DNA of 64,000 nucleotides from Phenylobacterium sp. NIBR 498073 (GTDB lineage: Bacteria; Pseudomonadota; Alphaproteobacteria; Caulobacterales; Caulobacteraceae): assembly GCF_027286305.1 (NCBI RefSeq), contig NZ_CP114599.1:4136001-4200000 (forward strand). Direction: 5' to 3'. Positions within the stretch are counted from its first letter, which is position 1, and each line of letters begins with the position of its first letter. This document shows positions 26,215 to 35,052 of the stretch, piece by piece. The position numbers and the translations under genes were made by a program. The notes below the pieces were generated by a model. It was not told where the DNA came from and did not search any database. It worked only from the letters and a program-made list of their open reading frames with translations.

Positions 26215-28365
26215 ATGGACGATCTCGCGCCGGCGCCGGACGCGCCGGTCGAAACGGGTGAGACGGGCGAACCTCGGGTTCCGCACCGGCTGTTCGCCCT
26301 CAAGGACAAGGACACTTTCGTGGTGTCCGACGCCTTCGGCGACATCATCGGCGCGGGCGACGGGCTGTTCCACAACGACACCCGCATCCTGTCGACCCTC
26401 CGGCTGCTGCTGGGCGGACGCCCGCCCTCGCTGCTGTCGGCGGCCATCGCCCAGGACAACGTCTTCTTCACCTCGCACGGCGCCAACCAGGCCCTGCCCT
26501 ATCCCGGCGGACGGGTGGGGCCGCCCGGCGTGCTGCACGTCGAGCGCAAGCGCTTTCTGTGGGAGGAGCGGCTCTACGAGCGGATCGCTTGCGTCAACTA
26601 CAGCCGCGACGTGGTGCTGATCCCGCTGTCGGTGGAGTTCGGCGCCGACTTCCGCGACATGTTCGAGGTCCGCGGCCTGCACCGCGACAAGCGCGGCCGC
26701 CTGCACCCGCCGACGGTCGACGGCCGCAGCGTGCGGTTCCGCTACGACGGCCTGGACGGGGTCGAGCGCACCAGCCTGATCACCTTCTCCGACCCGCCGG
26801 CGCGGATCAGCGGCCAGCGCGCCGACTACATGTACTCGCTGCAGCCCGAAGGGCGGCTGGAGCTCTACCTCGAGATCGGCGCCAGCAGCGCCCCCACCCC
26901 AGGCCGCGAGCGCTTCCGCTACGCCGCCGCCCGCGCCCGCTGGGACATGCGTGCGCGCCGCCGCCACGGGGCCCGCATCAAGAGCTCGGGGCGGCTGTTC
27001 AACGAGTGGCTGGAGAAGTCGCGCGCCGACCTCGCCTTGCTGACCACGCGGATGGAGACCGGCCCCTATCCCTATGCCGGCATCCCCTGGTTCTCGACCG
27101 CCTTCGGCCGCGACGCGATCATCACCGCCTGGCAGATCCTGTGGTTCGAGCCGTCGCTGGCGCGCGGGGTGCTGACCTACCTGGCCGCGCACCAGGCCGA
27201 GGAGGTGTCGGCCTTCCGTGACTCAGCCCCCGGCAAGATCATGCACGAGACCCGAAAGGGCGAAATGCCGGCCATGGGCGAGGTGCCGTTCGCCCGTTAT
27301 TACGGCGGGGTCGACACCACGCCGCTGTTCGTGGCCCTGGCCGGGGCCTATGCCGAGCGCACCCGCGACCTGGTGCTGATCGACGACCTGTGGCCGGCGC
27401 TGACCGCGGCGATCCGCTGGATCGAGCAGTTCGGCGATTCCGACGGCGACGGCCTGATCGACTACAAGCGCGGCAAGGACTCCGGTCTCGCCAACCAGGG
27501 CTGGAAGGACTCCGAGGATAGCGTGTTCCACGCCGACGGACGGTTCCCGGACGGTCCGATCGCCCTGGTCGAGGTGCAGGGCTACGCCTTCGCCGCCTAC
27601 CGCGCCATGGCCCGGCTGGCCCACCACCGGGGCGACCAGGACAACGCCGCCCGCTGGGCCGCCCGCGCCGAACAGATCCGCGACGCGGTCGAGCGCCGTT
27701 TCTGGATGGAGGAGCACCAGTTCTACGGCATCGCCATCGACGGCAAGGGCGAGCTCTGCCGCGTGCTGAGCAGCAACCCTGGCCACCTGCTGTTCTCGGG
27801 CCTGCCCAGCCCCGAGCGCGGTCGCAAGGTGGTCGAGCGGCTGATGTCGGCCGACTTCGACTCCGGCTGGGGCGTGCGGACCCTGGCCAACGGCGAGCCG
27901 CGCTTCAACCCGATGAGCTATCATAACGGGTCGGTCTGGCCGCACGACACCGCCGTCTGCGCCATGGGCCTGGCCAACTACGGCGAGCGCGAAGGGGTGG
28001 TGAACCTGACCTCGGGCCTGTTCGAGACCGCCAACACCTTCGAGATGCGGCTGCCCGAGCTGTTCTGCGGCTTCCCGCGCATGGCCGGCGAGCCGCCGGT
28101 CGCCTATCCGGTCGCCTGCCTGCCCCAGGCCTGGGCCGCCGGCTCGATCTTCATGATGTTGCAGGCGGTGCTCGGCCTCTCGGTCGACGGCTGGAACCGC
28201 GAAATCCGGGTCAGCGAACCGCGCCTGCCGATCGGCATCGACCGGCTGGAGGTGGACGGCCTGAGGATCGGCGAGGAATGGGTCGACCTGCTGTTCGAAC
28301 GCACCGGCCGGCGCATCGACGTCCAGGGCCGCAGCCGCACCGGCATCCAGGTCCGGGTGCGCTAG
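26215..28365 (+). CDS. Amylo-alpha-1,6-glucosidase-type (glycogen debranching-like) protein
   Basis: A 716-residue protein. An N-terminal bis-substrate-type domain (FALKDKDTFVVSDAFGDI, NDTRILSTLRLLLGG, about residues 25-215) precedes an (alpha/alpha)6 barrel with GIPWFSTAFGRDAIITAWQ, FARYYGGVDTTPLF, GLIDYKRGKDSGLANQGWKDS and SYHNGSVWPHDTAVCAMG. These are the catalytic blocks of debranching-type glucosidases. It probably hydrolyses alpha-1,6 or related bonds in glucans. GAGGTAGGG precedes ATG 26215. Its stop codon TAG is formed by target-site TA plus the first base of the downstream IS; the pre-insertion sequence would also have read TAG, so the protein is intact. Confidence 0.88.
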   Translation: MDDLAPAPDAPVETGETGEPRVPHRLFALKDKDTFVVSDAFGDIIGAGDGLFHNDTRILSTLRLLLGGRPPSLLSAAIAQDNVFFTSHGANQALPYPGGRVGPPGVLHVERKRFLWEERLYERIACVNYSRDVVLIPLSVEFGADFRDMFEVRGLHRDKRGRLHPPTVDGRSVRFRYDGLDGVERTSLITFSDPPARISGQRADYMYSLQPEGRLELYLEIGASSAPTPGRERFRYAAARARWDMRARRRHGARIKSSGRLFNEWLEKSRADLALLTTRMETGPYPYAGIPWFSTAFGRDAIITAWQILWFEPSLARGVLTYLAAHQAEEVSAFRDSAPGKIMHETRKGEMPAMGEVPFARYYGGVDTTPLFVALAGAYAERTRDLVLIDDLWPALTAAIRWIEQFGDSDGDGLIDYKRGKDSGLANQGWKDSEDSVFHADGRFPDGPIALVEVQGYAFAAYRAMARLAHHRGDQDNAARWAARAEQIRDAVERRFWMEEHQFYGIAIDGKGELCRVLSSNPGHLLFSGLPSPERGRKVVERLMSADFDSGWGVRTLANGEPRFNPMSYHNGSVWPHDTAVCAMGLANYGEREGVVNLTSGLFETANTFEMRLPELFCGFPRMAGEPPVAYPVACLPQAWAAGSIFMMLQAVLGLSVDGWNREIRVSEPRLPIGIDRLEVDGLRIGEEWVDLLFERTGRRIDVQGRSRTGIQVRVR

Positions 28366-29204
28366 GGTCCGGACTCAATTGAGCCAGTATGCGTAGGTTG
28401 CGGCGAGCAGGACGGCCGAGAGGTAGTTCCTTGCGAGCTTGTCGTAGCGGGTAGCGATGCGTCGGAAGTCTTTTAGCCTGCACCACATGCGCTCGACGCG
28501 GTTTCGGTCCTTATAGGCGTTGGCGTCGTAGGGGATTGGAGTTCGGCGAGAGGTGGTGGAAGGGATCACCGCCTCGGCCCCGCGCTCGGCGAGCCGCCTG
28601 CGCAGATGGTCGGCGTCGTAGCCTTTGTCAGCCAGGAGCTTCTGGAAGGGGCCTGTGGCCTGGATCAGGGCGTGAGCCATGCTGATGTCGTTGATGTTTC
28701 CGGCGCTGAGCAGCAGCACCCTGGGCCGGCCGCGCTCGTCGACCAGGCCATGGATCTTGGTGGTGCGGCCCCCACGCGAGCGGCCTATGGCTTGGAGGAA
28801 GGCCCCCCTTTTGCGCCCGCCGCCGACCGGTGCGCCCTGACGTGGGTAGCGTCGATCGCCGCGCCATAGATGCCGGTGTGGCCCGTCAGCGCCTCAAACA
28901 TCTGCAGCCAGAGCCCCTGGCGGCTCCAGCGGTTGAAACGGTTGTAGACGGTCGTGTAGGGCCCGAACTCCGGTGGGCAATCGCGCCAGCGAGCTCCGCT
29001 CTTCAGCATATGGACAATGCCCGAGATCACCCGGCGATCATCCACCCGATGGGCGCCCTTACGACCTCGCGGAAGCAACGGCTCGATCCGAGCCCATTCT
29101 TCGTCGCTAAGCCACTGAACCTGCTTCGCCATATCCAAGGCTCCTTCCGGAATCCTTGAATCAGCAACGCCAACGCCGCGCTAGACCCTATTGAGTACAG
29201 ACCC
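28365..29204 (-). mobile_element. IS5-family (IS427-like) insertion sequence, complete, 840 bp
   Basis: The terminal inverted repeats start GGGTCCGGACTCAAT on the left (28365-28379) and GGGTCTGTACTCAAT on the right strand (29204-29190), 13 of 15 matching. A TA duplication flanks it (28363-28364 and 29205-29206). It carries one transposase gene split by a -1 frame change, as in the IS427 group. The element sits exactly at the end of the debranching gene and separates it from the aminotransferase. The intact reading frames, slippery site and matching ends indicate a recent, potentially active copy. Confidence 0.93.
28375..29132 (-). CDS. IS5-family transposase made by -1 programmed frameshift (orfA 29132-28785, orfB to 28375)
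   Basis: OrfA (from ATG 29132, GGAG 8 bases upstream) holds WLSDEEWARIEPLLPRG, the DUF4096-type DNA-binding start, and the first catalytic Asp in AIDATHVRAH, and ends at TAG 28787-28785. OrfB in the -1 frame continues AIGRSRGGRTTKIHGLVDE, then LLADKGYDAD (second Asp) and RVERMWCRLKDFRRIATRYDK (Glu), completing a DDE triad. The slippery run AAAAGGGGGG (28812-28803) contains A-AAA-GGG in the orfA frame, the right phase for -1 slippage into orfB. The fused product would be about 252 residues, normal for this group. Confidence 0.9.
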
Positions 29205-29350
29205 TAGGGCGCTGGAACGGCGATGGCGCCTCCATTGGCGAGGCCCGCATCGACGGCGTCCGTGGGCCCCTGCGGTGATGCGCGGCTTGCGTTCGCCTTC
29301 GCAATCTAGGATCAGAACCGCCCGAGCTTAGTTCGATCGAGCAAACCGCC
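29205..29350. other. Gap between the IS and the aminotransferase gene
   Basis: This 146-base stretch holds the right target duplication (TA at 29205-29206) and what remains upstream of the aminotransferase start. No dyad or clear ribosome site was seen. Any promoter serving the downstream gene from before 28363 has been displaced by 840 bases. Confidence 0.5.
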
Positions 29351-30688
29351 TTGCGCACCGCCATTGTCCATCCTGGGGCCGACAACCTCCGCTACGAAAT
29401 CCGCCAGATCGTGGAGGTCGCCAAGGCCATCGCCGCCGCAGGCCAGCCGATCCGCTGGGAGAACATCGGCGACCCGGTGGCCAAGGGCGAGAACCCGCCG
29501 GCCTGGATCAAGGAGATCGTCGGCGAAGTGGCCGCCGACGACCTGAGCTTCGCCTATTCGCCGACCCGCGGCCTGGACGACACCCGCGCCTACATCGCCA
29601 ACGAGCGCAACCTGGAAGGCGGCATCCAGATCACCGCCGAGGACATCCTGTTCTTCAACGGCCTGGGCGACGCCATCTCGACGATCTACGGCGCGCTGCA
29701 TCCGGCCGCGCGGGTGATCGGGCCGAACCCGGCCTATCCGACCCACTCCTCGGCCGAGGCCGCCCACGCCGGCGCCCCGCACATCACCTATCGCCTGGAT
29801 CCGCAGAACGGCTGGAAGCCGGACCTGGCCGACCTGGAATCCAAGGTCGCGGCCAATCCGCAGATCGCCGCCATCCTGATCATCAATCCCGACAACCCGA
29901 CCGGCTTCGTCTATCCGCAGGAAACCCTGGCGGCGATCGTCGACATCGCCCGCCGCTACGGCCTGTTCCTGATCTCCGACGAGATCTATTCGAACCTCGC
30001 CTACCCCGGCTCGGACATGCGCAAGCTGGCCTCGGTGATCGGCGAGGTGCCGGCCATCGCCATGCGTGGGATCTCCAAGGAGTTCCCCTGGCCAGGCGCC
30101 CGCTGCGGTTGGATCGAGGTCTACAACCGTGACCGCGACGCCGATTTCGACCGCTTCGCCCGCTCGCTGCTCGAAACCAAGATGCTCGAGGTCTGCGCCA
30201 CCACCCTGCCCCAGCGGGTGCTGCCGCGGGTGATGGGCGATCCGCGCTACTATCCGTACCTGGAGCAGCGCGTCTCGGCCTACGACCGCCGCGCCAAGCG
30301 CGCCGTCGAGGTTCTGTCGGCGATCCCGGAATTGACCATCCACCCGGCCCGCGGCGCCTTCTACATGACCGCGGTGTTCCGGCACGGGGCCCTGGACCTG
30401 GCGCAGTCGCTGCCGGCCTCCGAGGTCGCCTCGGCGATCATCGCCCCGCACCTGAGCGCGGCGCTGGACCAGCGGTTCGTGCTGCACCTGCTGGCCAGCA
30501 CCGGCATCTGCGTGGTGCCGCTCTCCACCGGCTTCAACTCCGACCTGCAGGGCTTCCGATTCACCCTGCTGGAGGCCGACGAGGGCAAGTTCGAGACCTT
30601 GCTCTTCGACCTGGCCGCGGCCCTGCGCGCCTATCTCGCCAGCGCCAAGGCCGAGAGCGCTGTCACGGCCAGCGTCTCGGCGGCGTAG
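29351..30688 (+). CDS. PLP-dependent aminotransferase, class I/II fold
   Basis: A 445-residue fold-type I aminotransferase. ENIGDPVAKGE, LSFAYSPTRGLDDTRAYIA, IIGPNPAYPTHSS, ILIINPDNPTGFVYPQ (the NPxNPTG block), FLISDEIYSNLAY with the PLP-binding Asp and Tyr, and GISKEFPWPGARCGW with the Schiff-base Lys are all present. It transfers an amino group between an amino acid and a 2-oxo acid. The substrate is not evident; it resembles alanine/tyrosine-type enzymes. The only workable start is TTG 29351, since no ATG or GTG lies nearby in frame and no good ribosome site is visible. The IS insertion 146 bases upstream may have altered its expression. Confidence 0.85.
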   Translation: MRTAIVHPGADNLRYEIRQIVEVAKAIAAAGQPIRWENIGDPVAKGENPPAWIKEIVGEVAADDLSFAYSPTRGLDDTRAYIANERNLEGGIQITAEDILFFNGLGDAISTIYGALHPAARVIGPNPAYPTHSSAEAAHAGAPHITYRLDPQNGWKPDLADLESKVAANPQIAAILIINPDNPTGFVYPQETLAAIVDIARRYGLFLISDEIYSNLAYPGSDMRKLASVIGEVPAIAMRGISKEFPWPGARCGWIEVYNRDRDADFDRFARSLLETKMLEVCATTLPQRVLPRVMGDPRYYPYLEQRVSAYDRRAKRAVEVLSAIPELTIHPARGAFYMTAVFRHGALDLAQSLPASEVASAIIAPHLSAALDQRFVLHLLASTGICVVPLSTGFNSDLQGFRFTLLEADEGKFETLLFDLAAALRAYLASAKAESAVTASVSAA

Positions 30689-30704
30689 GGCCCTAGCCCG
30701 GGCC

Positions 30705-32369
30705 TTACGAGAGCGCTCCCTGTTCGAGCAGGTCGGCCGCGTAGTTGGCTGTGCGGGCCGAGAGCGCCATGTAGGTGAGCGAGGGGTTCATCGACGCGCT
30801 GGAGGCCATCACCGCGCCGTCGGAGCAGAATAGGTTCGGCGCCTCATGCGCCTGGCCCCAGCCGTTGAAGACCGACGTCGCCGGATCGCGGCCCATGCGG
30901 GCCGTGCCCATCTCGTGGATGCGGTCGCCTGGCGGCGTGAGCTGGGCGCCCGCCTCCTCCCAGGGGGTGATGTCAGTGCAACCGGCGGCGGCCAGCATGG
31001 CGGCGGCGTCGCGGGCCGCCTCGCGCATCATCGCCTGCTCGTTGGCCCCGTGCGCGGCCTCGATGCGCGGCAGCGGGATCCCCCAGCTGTCGACCCGCGA
31101 GGCCGACAGCGTCACCCGGTTCTCCGGATCGGGCAGCACCTCGCCGAACGGCCCCAGCGACAGCACCCAGGCGCGCCCCTCGCCGTCCCTGCGGCGGATC
31201 TTGCGCGCCCCACCCTGCATGCCGAAGCCGCGCAGGTAGGGCTTGTCGGTCTCTGTGATCCCCGAATAGCGTGGGATGTAGATGCCGGTCGGCCGGTCGG
31301 CCTGCCAGGGCTGGTCCTCGAAACCGGCCCGATAGGTCCCGACGATCTGGCCGCAGCCGACATGGTCCATCAGGTTGCGCCCGACCTGGTCGCTGCCGTT
31401 GGCCAGCCCGCGCGGGAACGCCTCCGAGCGCGAGTTCAGCAGCAGCGCCGCCGAGTTGATCGCCGAGGCGTTGAGGAACACCATCCTGGCCTCGTAGGTC
31501 GTAGCGACCTTGCTCAGCCGGTCGATCGCCCGCACGCCCGTGACCCGCCCGGCCGCGGCGTCATAGACCACGCTCTCGACGATGGTGTCGGTGATCACGG
31601 TCAGGTTGCCGGTCGCCCGCGCCGCCGGCAGCGTCGCGGCCTGGGTCGAGAACGCCGCCCCCAGCGGACAGCCGTGGTGGCAGCGCACATAGCCCTCGCA
31701 GCGCTTGCGCCCCAGATCCATCTGCGGCTTGGCCACCCGGCTCAGGTTCGCGCAGCGACCCATCAGGAAGCGCCGCGTCGGGAACGCCGCCTCGATGCGG
31801 CCCTGGGCGTCCTCCTCGACGCAGTTGAACGGGAACGGCGGCAGGAAATCGCCGTCCGGCAACTGCGGGACCTCGTCGTAATTGCCGCTGACCCCGACGA
31901 AGGCCTCGACGTGGTCGTACCAGGGTTCCAGGTCTTCGTAGCGGATGGGCCAGTCGACCCCGTGCCCGTCCTTCAGATTGGATTCGAAATCCGCCGGCGC
32001 CCAGCGATAGGACTGCCGCGCCCAGGTGAGCGAACGGCCGCCGAGGTGGTAGCCGCGGATCCAGCGATAGGGCTTTCCGGGGGCCGTCTCGTACGGATGG
32101 TCGTGATCGCTGGCCCAGAACTTCTTGTTCGAATTGAACAGCGCGTAGCTCACGCTGTCGTAATACGGGTAGTGCAGCTCCCGCTCCTCGAGCGGAATCT
32201 GGTCGTCGCGCCAGCGCAGTCGTCCGGCCTCCTCGTGGCTGTAATCGGCCCCGTGCTCGATATGCGGCCCGCGCTCCAGCATCAGCACCTTGAGGCCGCG
32301 TTCGCACAGCTCCTTGGCGACCCAGCCGCCGCTGATGCCTGACCCCACCACGATCGCGTCGAACTGCAT
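30705..32369 (-). CDS. GMC-family FAD oxidoreductase, sugar-dehydrogenase alpha-subunit type
   Basis: A 554-residue flavoprotein. The FAD site DAIVVGSGISGGWVAKELCERG is at the N-terminus, then YHLGGRSLTWARQSYRW and the terminal HEMGTARMGRDPATSV and MNPSLTYMALSAR. A cysteine group, CEGYVRCHHGCPLG (about residues 220-233), resembles the [3Fe-4S] segment of FAD glucose dehydrogenase and gluconate 2-dehydrogenase alpha subunits. These oxidise sugars or polyols, including to 3-keto sugars, and need a Tat-exported gamma subunit and a cytochrome, neither of which is adjacent. Start ATG 32369 with AAGG upstream; TTG 32375 is rejected. It lies 9 bases after the isomerase-like gene. Confidence 0.87.
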   Translation of the reverse strand: MQFDAIVVGSGISGGWVAKELCERGLKVLMLERGPHIEHGADYSHEEAGRLRWRDDQIPLEERELHYPYYDSVSYALFNSNKKFWASDHDHPYETAPGKPYRWIRGYHLGGRSLTWARQSYRWAPADFESNLKDGHGVDWPIRYEDLEPWYDHVEAFVGVSGNYDEVPQLPDGDFLPPFPFNCVEEDAQGRIEAAFPTRRFLMGRCANLSRVAKPQMDLGRKRCEGYVRCHHGCPLGAAFSTQAATLPAARATGNLTVITDTIVESVVYDAAAGRVTGVRAIDRLSKVATTYEARMVFLNASAINSAALLLNSRSEAFPRGLANGSDQVGRNLMDHVGCGQIVGTYRAGFEDQPWQADRPTGIYIPRYSGITETDKPYLRGFGMQGGARKIRRRDGEGRAWVLSLGPFGEVLPDPENRVTLSASRVDSWGIPLPRIEAAHGANEQAMMREAARDAAAMLAAAGCTDITPWEEAGAQLTPPGDRIHEMGTARMGRDPATSVFNGWGQAHEAPNLFCSDGAVMASSASMNPSLTYMALSARTANYAADLLEQGALS

Positions 32370-32378
32370 CGTCAAACC

Positions 32379-33149
32379 TTACGCCTCGCGTCCGGGCGCA
32401 TCGAACAGCGCCACGGCCTCTTTGAGCGCGGCGATCGGCTCGCCGCGCGGAATGAACTCATGGCCGACCCACTGGTCATAGCCGAGATGGCGGAGCAGGC
32501 CGGCGACGCCGCGCCAGTTGATCTCCTGCCTGTCGTCCAGGTCCCGCCGCCCGGGCGCGCCGGCCGTGTGCACATGTCCGATCAGGTCAAAGTTCGCCTT
32601 GATGGTGCGGCTGAGGTCGCCCTCCATCAACTGCATATGATAGCCGTCATAGAGCAGCTTCAGGGCCGGCGAGCCGACCCCCCGCACGACCTGCGCCCCG
32701 AACGCGGTCCGATCGCACTGCTGCCCTGGATGATCGACCTTGCTGTTGAGCAGCTCGATCAGCAGCCGCACCCCCGCGCCATGCGCATGCGCCGCTACGG
32801 GCGCGAGGCCCTCCACGCAGGCGGCGATGGCTCGATCGTCGTCGCCGTCGCCGAACCGATTTCCCGCGAACACGATCACCGCCAGGGCCCCGCCCTCGGC
32901 CGCCGTGTCGATCATCCGCCGCACGTCGCCCTGCAGCCCCTCATGGCGGGCCGGGTCGTTGAAGCCTTCCTCCAGCTTGTGGCCGGTGACCGTCACCAGT
33001 TCGAGCCCGAGGTCGCGCGCGATCGGCCAATGGGCTTGCGGCAGCATCTCGACGCCTTGCGCGCCAGCCCCCGCCGCGTCGCGCAAAAAAGCTTCCGGCT
33101 CGACGTCCCGGCCCATCGTGAACGACCACCAGGTAAAGCTCTGCCGCAT
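32379..33149 (-). CDS. TIM-barrel sugar isomerase/epimerase (hydroxypyruvate isomerase-like)
   Basis: A 256-residue xylose isomerase-type TIM barrel. GVEMLPQAHWPIARDLGL, VIVFAGNRFGDG, GVRLLIELLNSKVDHPGQQ (Glu ligand), LLYDGYHMQLMEGDLS (Asp and His), GHVHTAGAPGR and GHEFIPRGEPIAAL carry the metal ligands and catalytic glutamates of the Hyi/IolI group. It likely isomerises or epimerises a keto sugar or hydroxypyruvate. I start at ATG 33149 (MRQSFTWWSFT), 15 codons inside the longer frame, where homology begins; the ribosome site is weak. Coupled to the GMC gene, it may act on that enzyme's product. Confidence 0.78.
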   Translation of the reverse strand: MRQSFTWWSFTMGRDVEPEAFLRDAAGAGAQGVEMLPQAHWPIARDLGLELVTVTGHKLEEGFNDPARHEGLQGDVRRMIDTAAEGGALAVIVFAGNRFGDGDDDRAIAACVEGLAPVAAHAHGAGVRLLIELLNSKVDHPGQQCDRTAFGAQVVRGVGSPALKLLYDGYHMQLMEGDLSRTIKANFDLIGHVHTAGAPGRRDLDDRQEINWRGVAGLLRHLGYDQWVGHEFIPRGEPIAALKEAVALFDAPGREA

Positions 33150-33417
33150 CACGAGGCGCCAGTGTCCGATGCGACCGGCCGCATCCGCCGCCACGGGGCC
33201 GTCAGGCCGATCCGCCCGTTCTCGGTGTTCACCTTGGCCTCCGCCCTGTGGCCGCCGGTCCGCCCCGCGCAGCCGTCGCTCGTTGGGCGCCAGTGTCCAG
33301 ACAATCGATTACACTGCAAGCCTCGTTCGGCGCGGCGCGCGCGCAGCACGCAGCGCCCAGGGCGAGCGACCGACCGAAGGGGCTTGGCGAACGGCCCGCG
33401 GTCGCCGATGGAAGGGC
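33150..33417. promoter_or_regulatory. Divergent intergenic region between the isomerase-like and second GMC genes
   Basis: This 268-base gap has an AATCGATT palindrome at 33303-33310 followed by ACA, like half of a LacI-family operator (TGTAATCGATTACA type); the left flank is imperfect. GCGCCAGTGTCC occurs twice, near 33156 and 33290. The rest is GC-rich without visible features. Confidence 0.3.
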
Positions 33418-35046
33418 ATGGTCGAGGAAGCAGTCCCGTTCGAAGGCGCATACGACTACATCGTGGTCGGCGCAGGCTCGGCCGGCTGCGTGCTGGCCAA
33501 CCGGCTGTCGCAGGATCCGCGCAACCGCGTGCTGCTGCTGGAGGCCGGCGGCCGCGACGACTGGATGTGGTTCCACATCCCGGTCGGCTACCTGTTCGCC
33601 ATCGGCAATCCCCGCTCGGACTGGATGTTCGAGACCGAGACCGAACCGGGCCTGAACGGACGGTCGCTCAAGTATCCGCGGGGCAAGGTGATCGGCGGCA
33701 GCTCGGCGATCAACGCCATGATCTCCATGCGCGGCCAGACCGCCGACTACGACCACTGGCGCCAGCTCGGCCTGACGGGCTGGGGCTGGGACGACGTACA
33801 GCCGATCTTCCGCCGCCTGGACGACCACTTCCTGGGCGAGGGCGAACATCACGGCGTCGGCGGCGAATGGCGGGTCGAGGCGCCGCGGGTGCGCTGGACC
33901 GTGCTGGACGCTATCGCGCAGGCGGCCAATGAAATGGGGATCCCCGCCACGCTCGACTTCAACACCGGCGACAACACCGGCGTCGGCCTGTTCCACGTCA
34001 ACCAGAAGCGCGGCCTGCGCTGGTCGGCGGCGCGGGGCTTCCTGAAGCCGGCGCTGGCGCGTCCGAACCTGCGCCTGGAGACCGGCGTCCTGGTCGAGCG
34101 GGTGCTGTTCGAGGGCGTCCGTGCGGTCGGCGTCCGCTTCCGGCGCGGCGGCCGAACGTTCGAGGCCCGCGCGCAGGGCGAGGTGATCCTGGCCGCCGGC
34201 GCGATCGGCTCGCCGCAGATCCTGCAGCTGTCGGGGGTCGGCCCCGCCGACTGGCTGGGCGAACTGGGCGTGCCGGTGGTCGCCGACCGCCCGGGGGTGG
34301 GCCGCAACCTGCAGGACCATCTGCAGCAGCGGGCCATCTATCGGGTCCACGGCGTAAGGACCCTGAACGAAACCTACCACTCGCTGCTGGGCCGCGGGCT
34401 GATGGGAGCCGAGTACGCGCTGTTCCGGCGCGGACCGCTGACCATGGCCCCGTCGCAGCTCGGCATCTTCACGACTTCGTCGCCCGAGCACGAGCGCGCG
34501 AACATCCAGTTCCACGTCCAGCCGCTGTCCCTGGACCGGTTCGGCGAGCCGCTGCATCGGTTCCCGGCGGTGACGGTCTCGGCCTGCAACCTGCGCCCGA
34601 CATCGCGCGGGACGGTGCGCCTGCGCTCGCGCGATCCGGCCGCCGCGCCGCGCATCGCGCCGAACTATCTGGCCACGCCCGAGGACCAGCGCGTGGCCGC
34701 CGATGCGATCCGCGTGACCCGCCGGCTGATGGCCCAGTCCGCGCTGGCGCGCTTCTCGCCGCAGGAGCACCTGCCGGGCCCGTCCGTGGGCGACGACGAG
34801 GCCTCCCTGGCCCGGGCCGCCGGCGACATCGGCACGACGATCTTCCACCCGGTCGGGACCGCCAGGATGGGCCTGCCGTCCGACCCGGCGGCGGTGGTCG
34901 ACGGGCGCCTAAGGGCGATCGGCCTGGAGCGCCTGCGGGTGATCGACGCCTCGGTGATGCCGACCATCACCTCGGGCAACACCAACACCCCGACCATCAT
35001 GATCGCCGAGCGCGGCGCGCGCCTGGCGCTTGAGGACGCGCGTTAG
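33418..35046 (+). CDS. GMC-family oxidoreductase, choline/alcohol dehydrogenase type
   Basis: A 542-residue GMC flavoprotein. YIVVGAGSAGCVLANRLSQD, YPRGKVIGGSSAINAMISMRG (the GMC signature 1), AAGAIGSPQILQLSGVGP (signature 2), IFHPVGTARMG with the active-site His and SGNTNTPTIMIAERG are all present. It oxidises an alcohol, such as choline or an alkanol, to an aldehyde and passes electrons to a membrane acceptor. It is unlike the neighbouring GMC protein and lacks the cysteine cluster. ATG 33418 fits homology; GGAAGG lies very close upstream. An in-frame extension to 32740 runs into the isomerase region and is rejected. Confidence 0.92.
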   Translation: MVEEAVPFEGAYDYIVVGAGSAGCVLANRLSQDPRNRVLLLEAGGRDDWMWFHIPVGYLFAIGNPRSDWMFETETEPGLNGRSLKYPRGKVIGGSSAINAMISMRGQTADYDHWRQLGLTGWGWDDVQPIFRRLDDHFLGEGEHHGVGGEWRVEAPRVRWTVLDAIAQAANEMGIPATLDFNTGDNTGVGLFHVNQKRGLRWSAARGFLKPALARPNLRLETGVLVERVLFEGVRAVGVRFRRGGRTFEARAQGEVILAAGAIGSPQILQLSGVGPADWLGELGVPVVADRPGVGRNLQDHLQQRAIYRVHGVRTLNETYHSLLGRGLMGAEYALFRRGPLTMAPSQLGIFTTSSPEHERANIQFHVQPLSLDRFGEPLHRFPAVTVSACNLRPTSRGTVRLRSRDPAAAPRIAPNYLATPEDQRVAADAIRVTRRLMAQSALARFSPQEHLPGPSVGDDEASLARAAGDIGTTIFHPVGTARMGLPSDPAAVVDGRLRAIGLERLRVIDASVMPTITSGNTNTPTIMIAERGARLALEDAR

Positions 35047-35052
35047 GCCCGC

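Noticed and set aside
33303..33313. Possible LacI-family operator (AATCGATTACA)
   Set aside because: Only one half is convincing and no LacI-type gene is in the window, so it is mentioned only within the intergenic entry.
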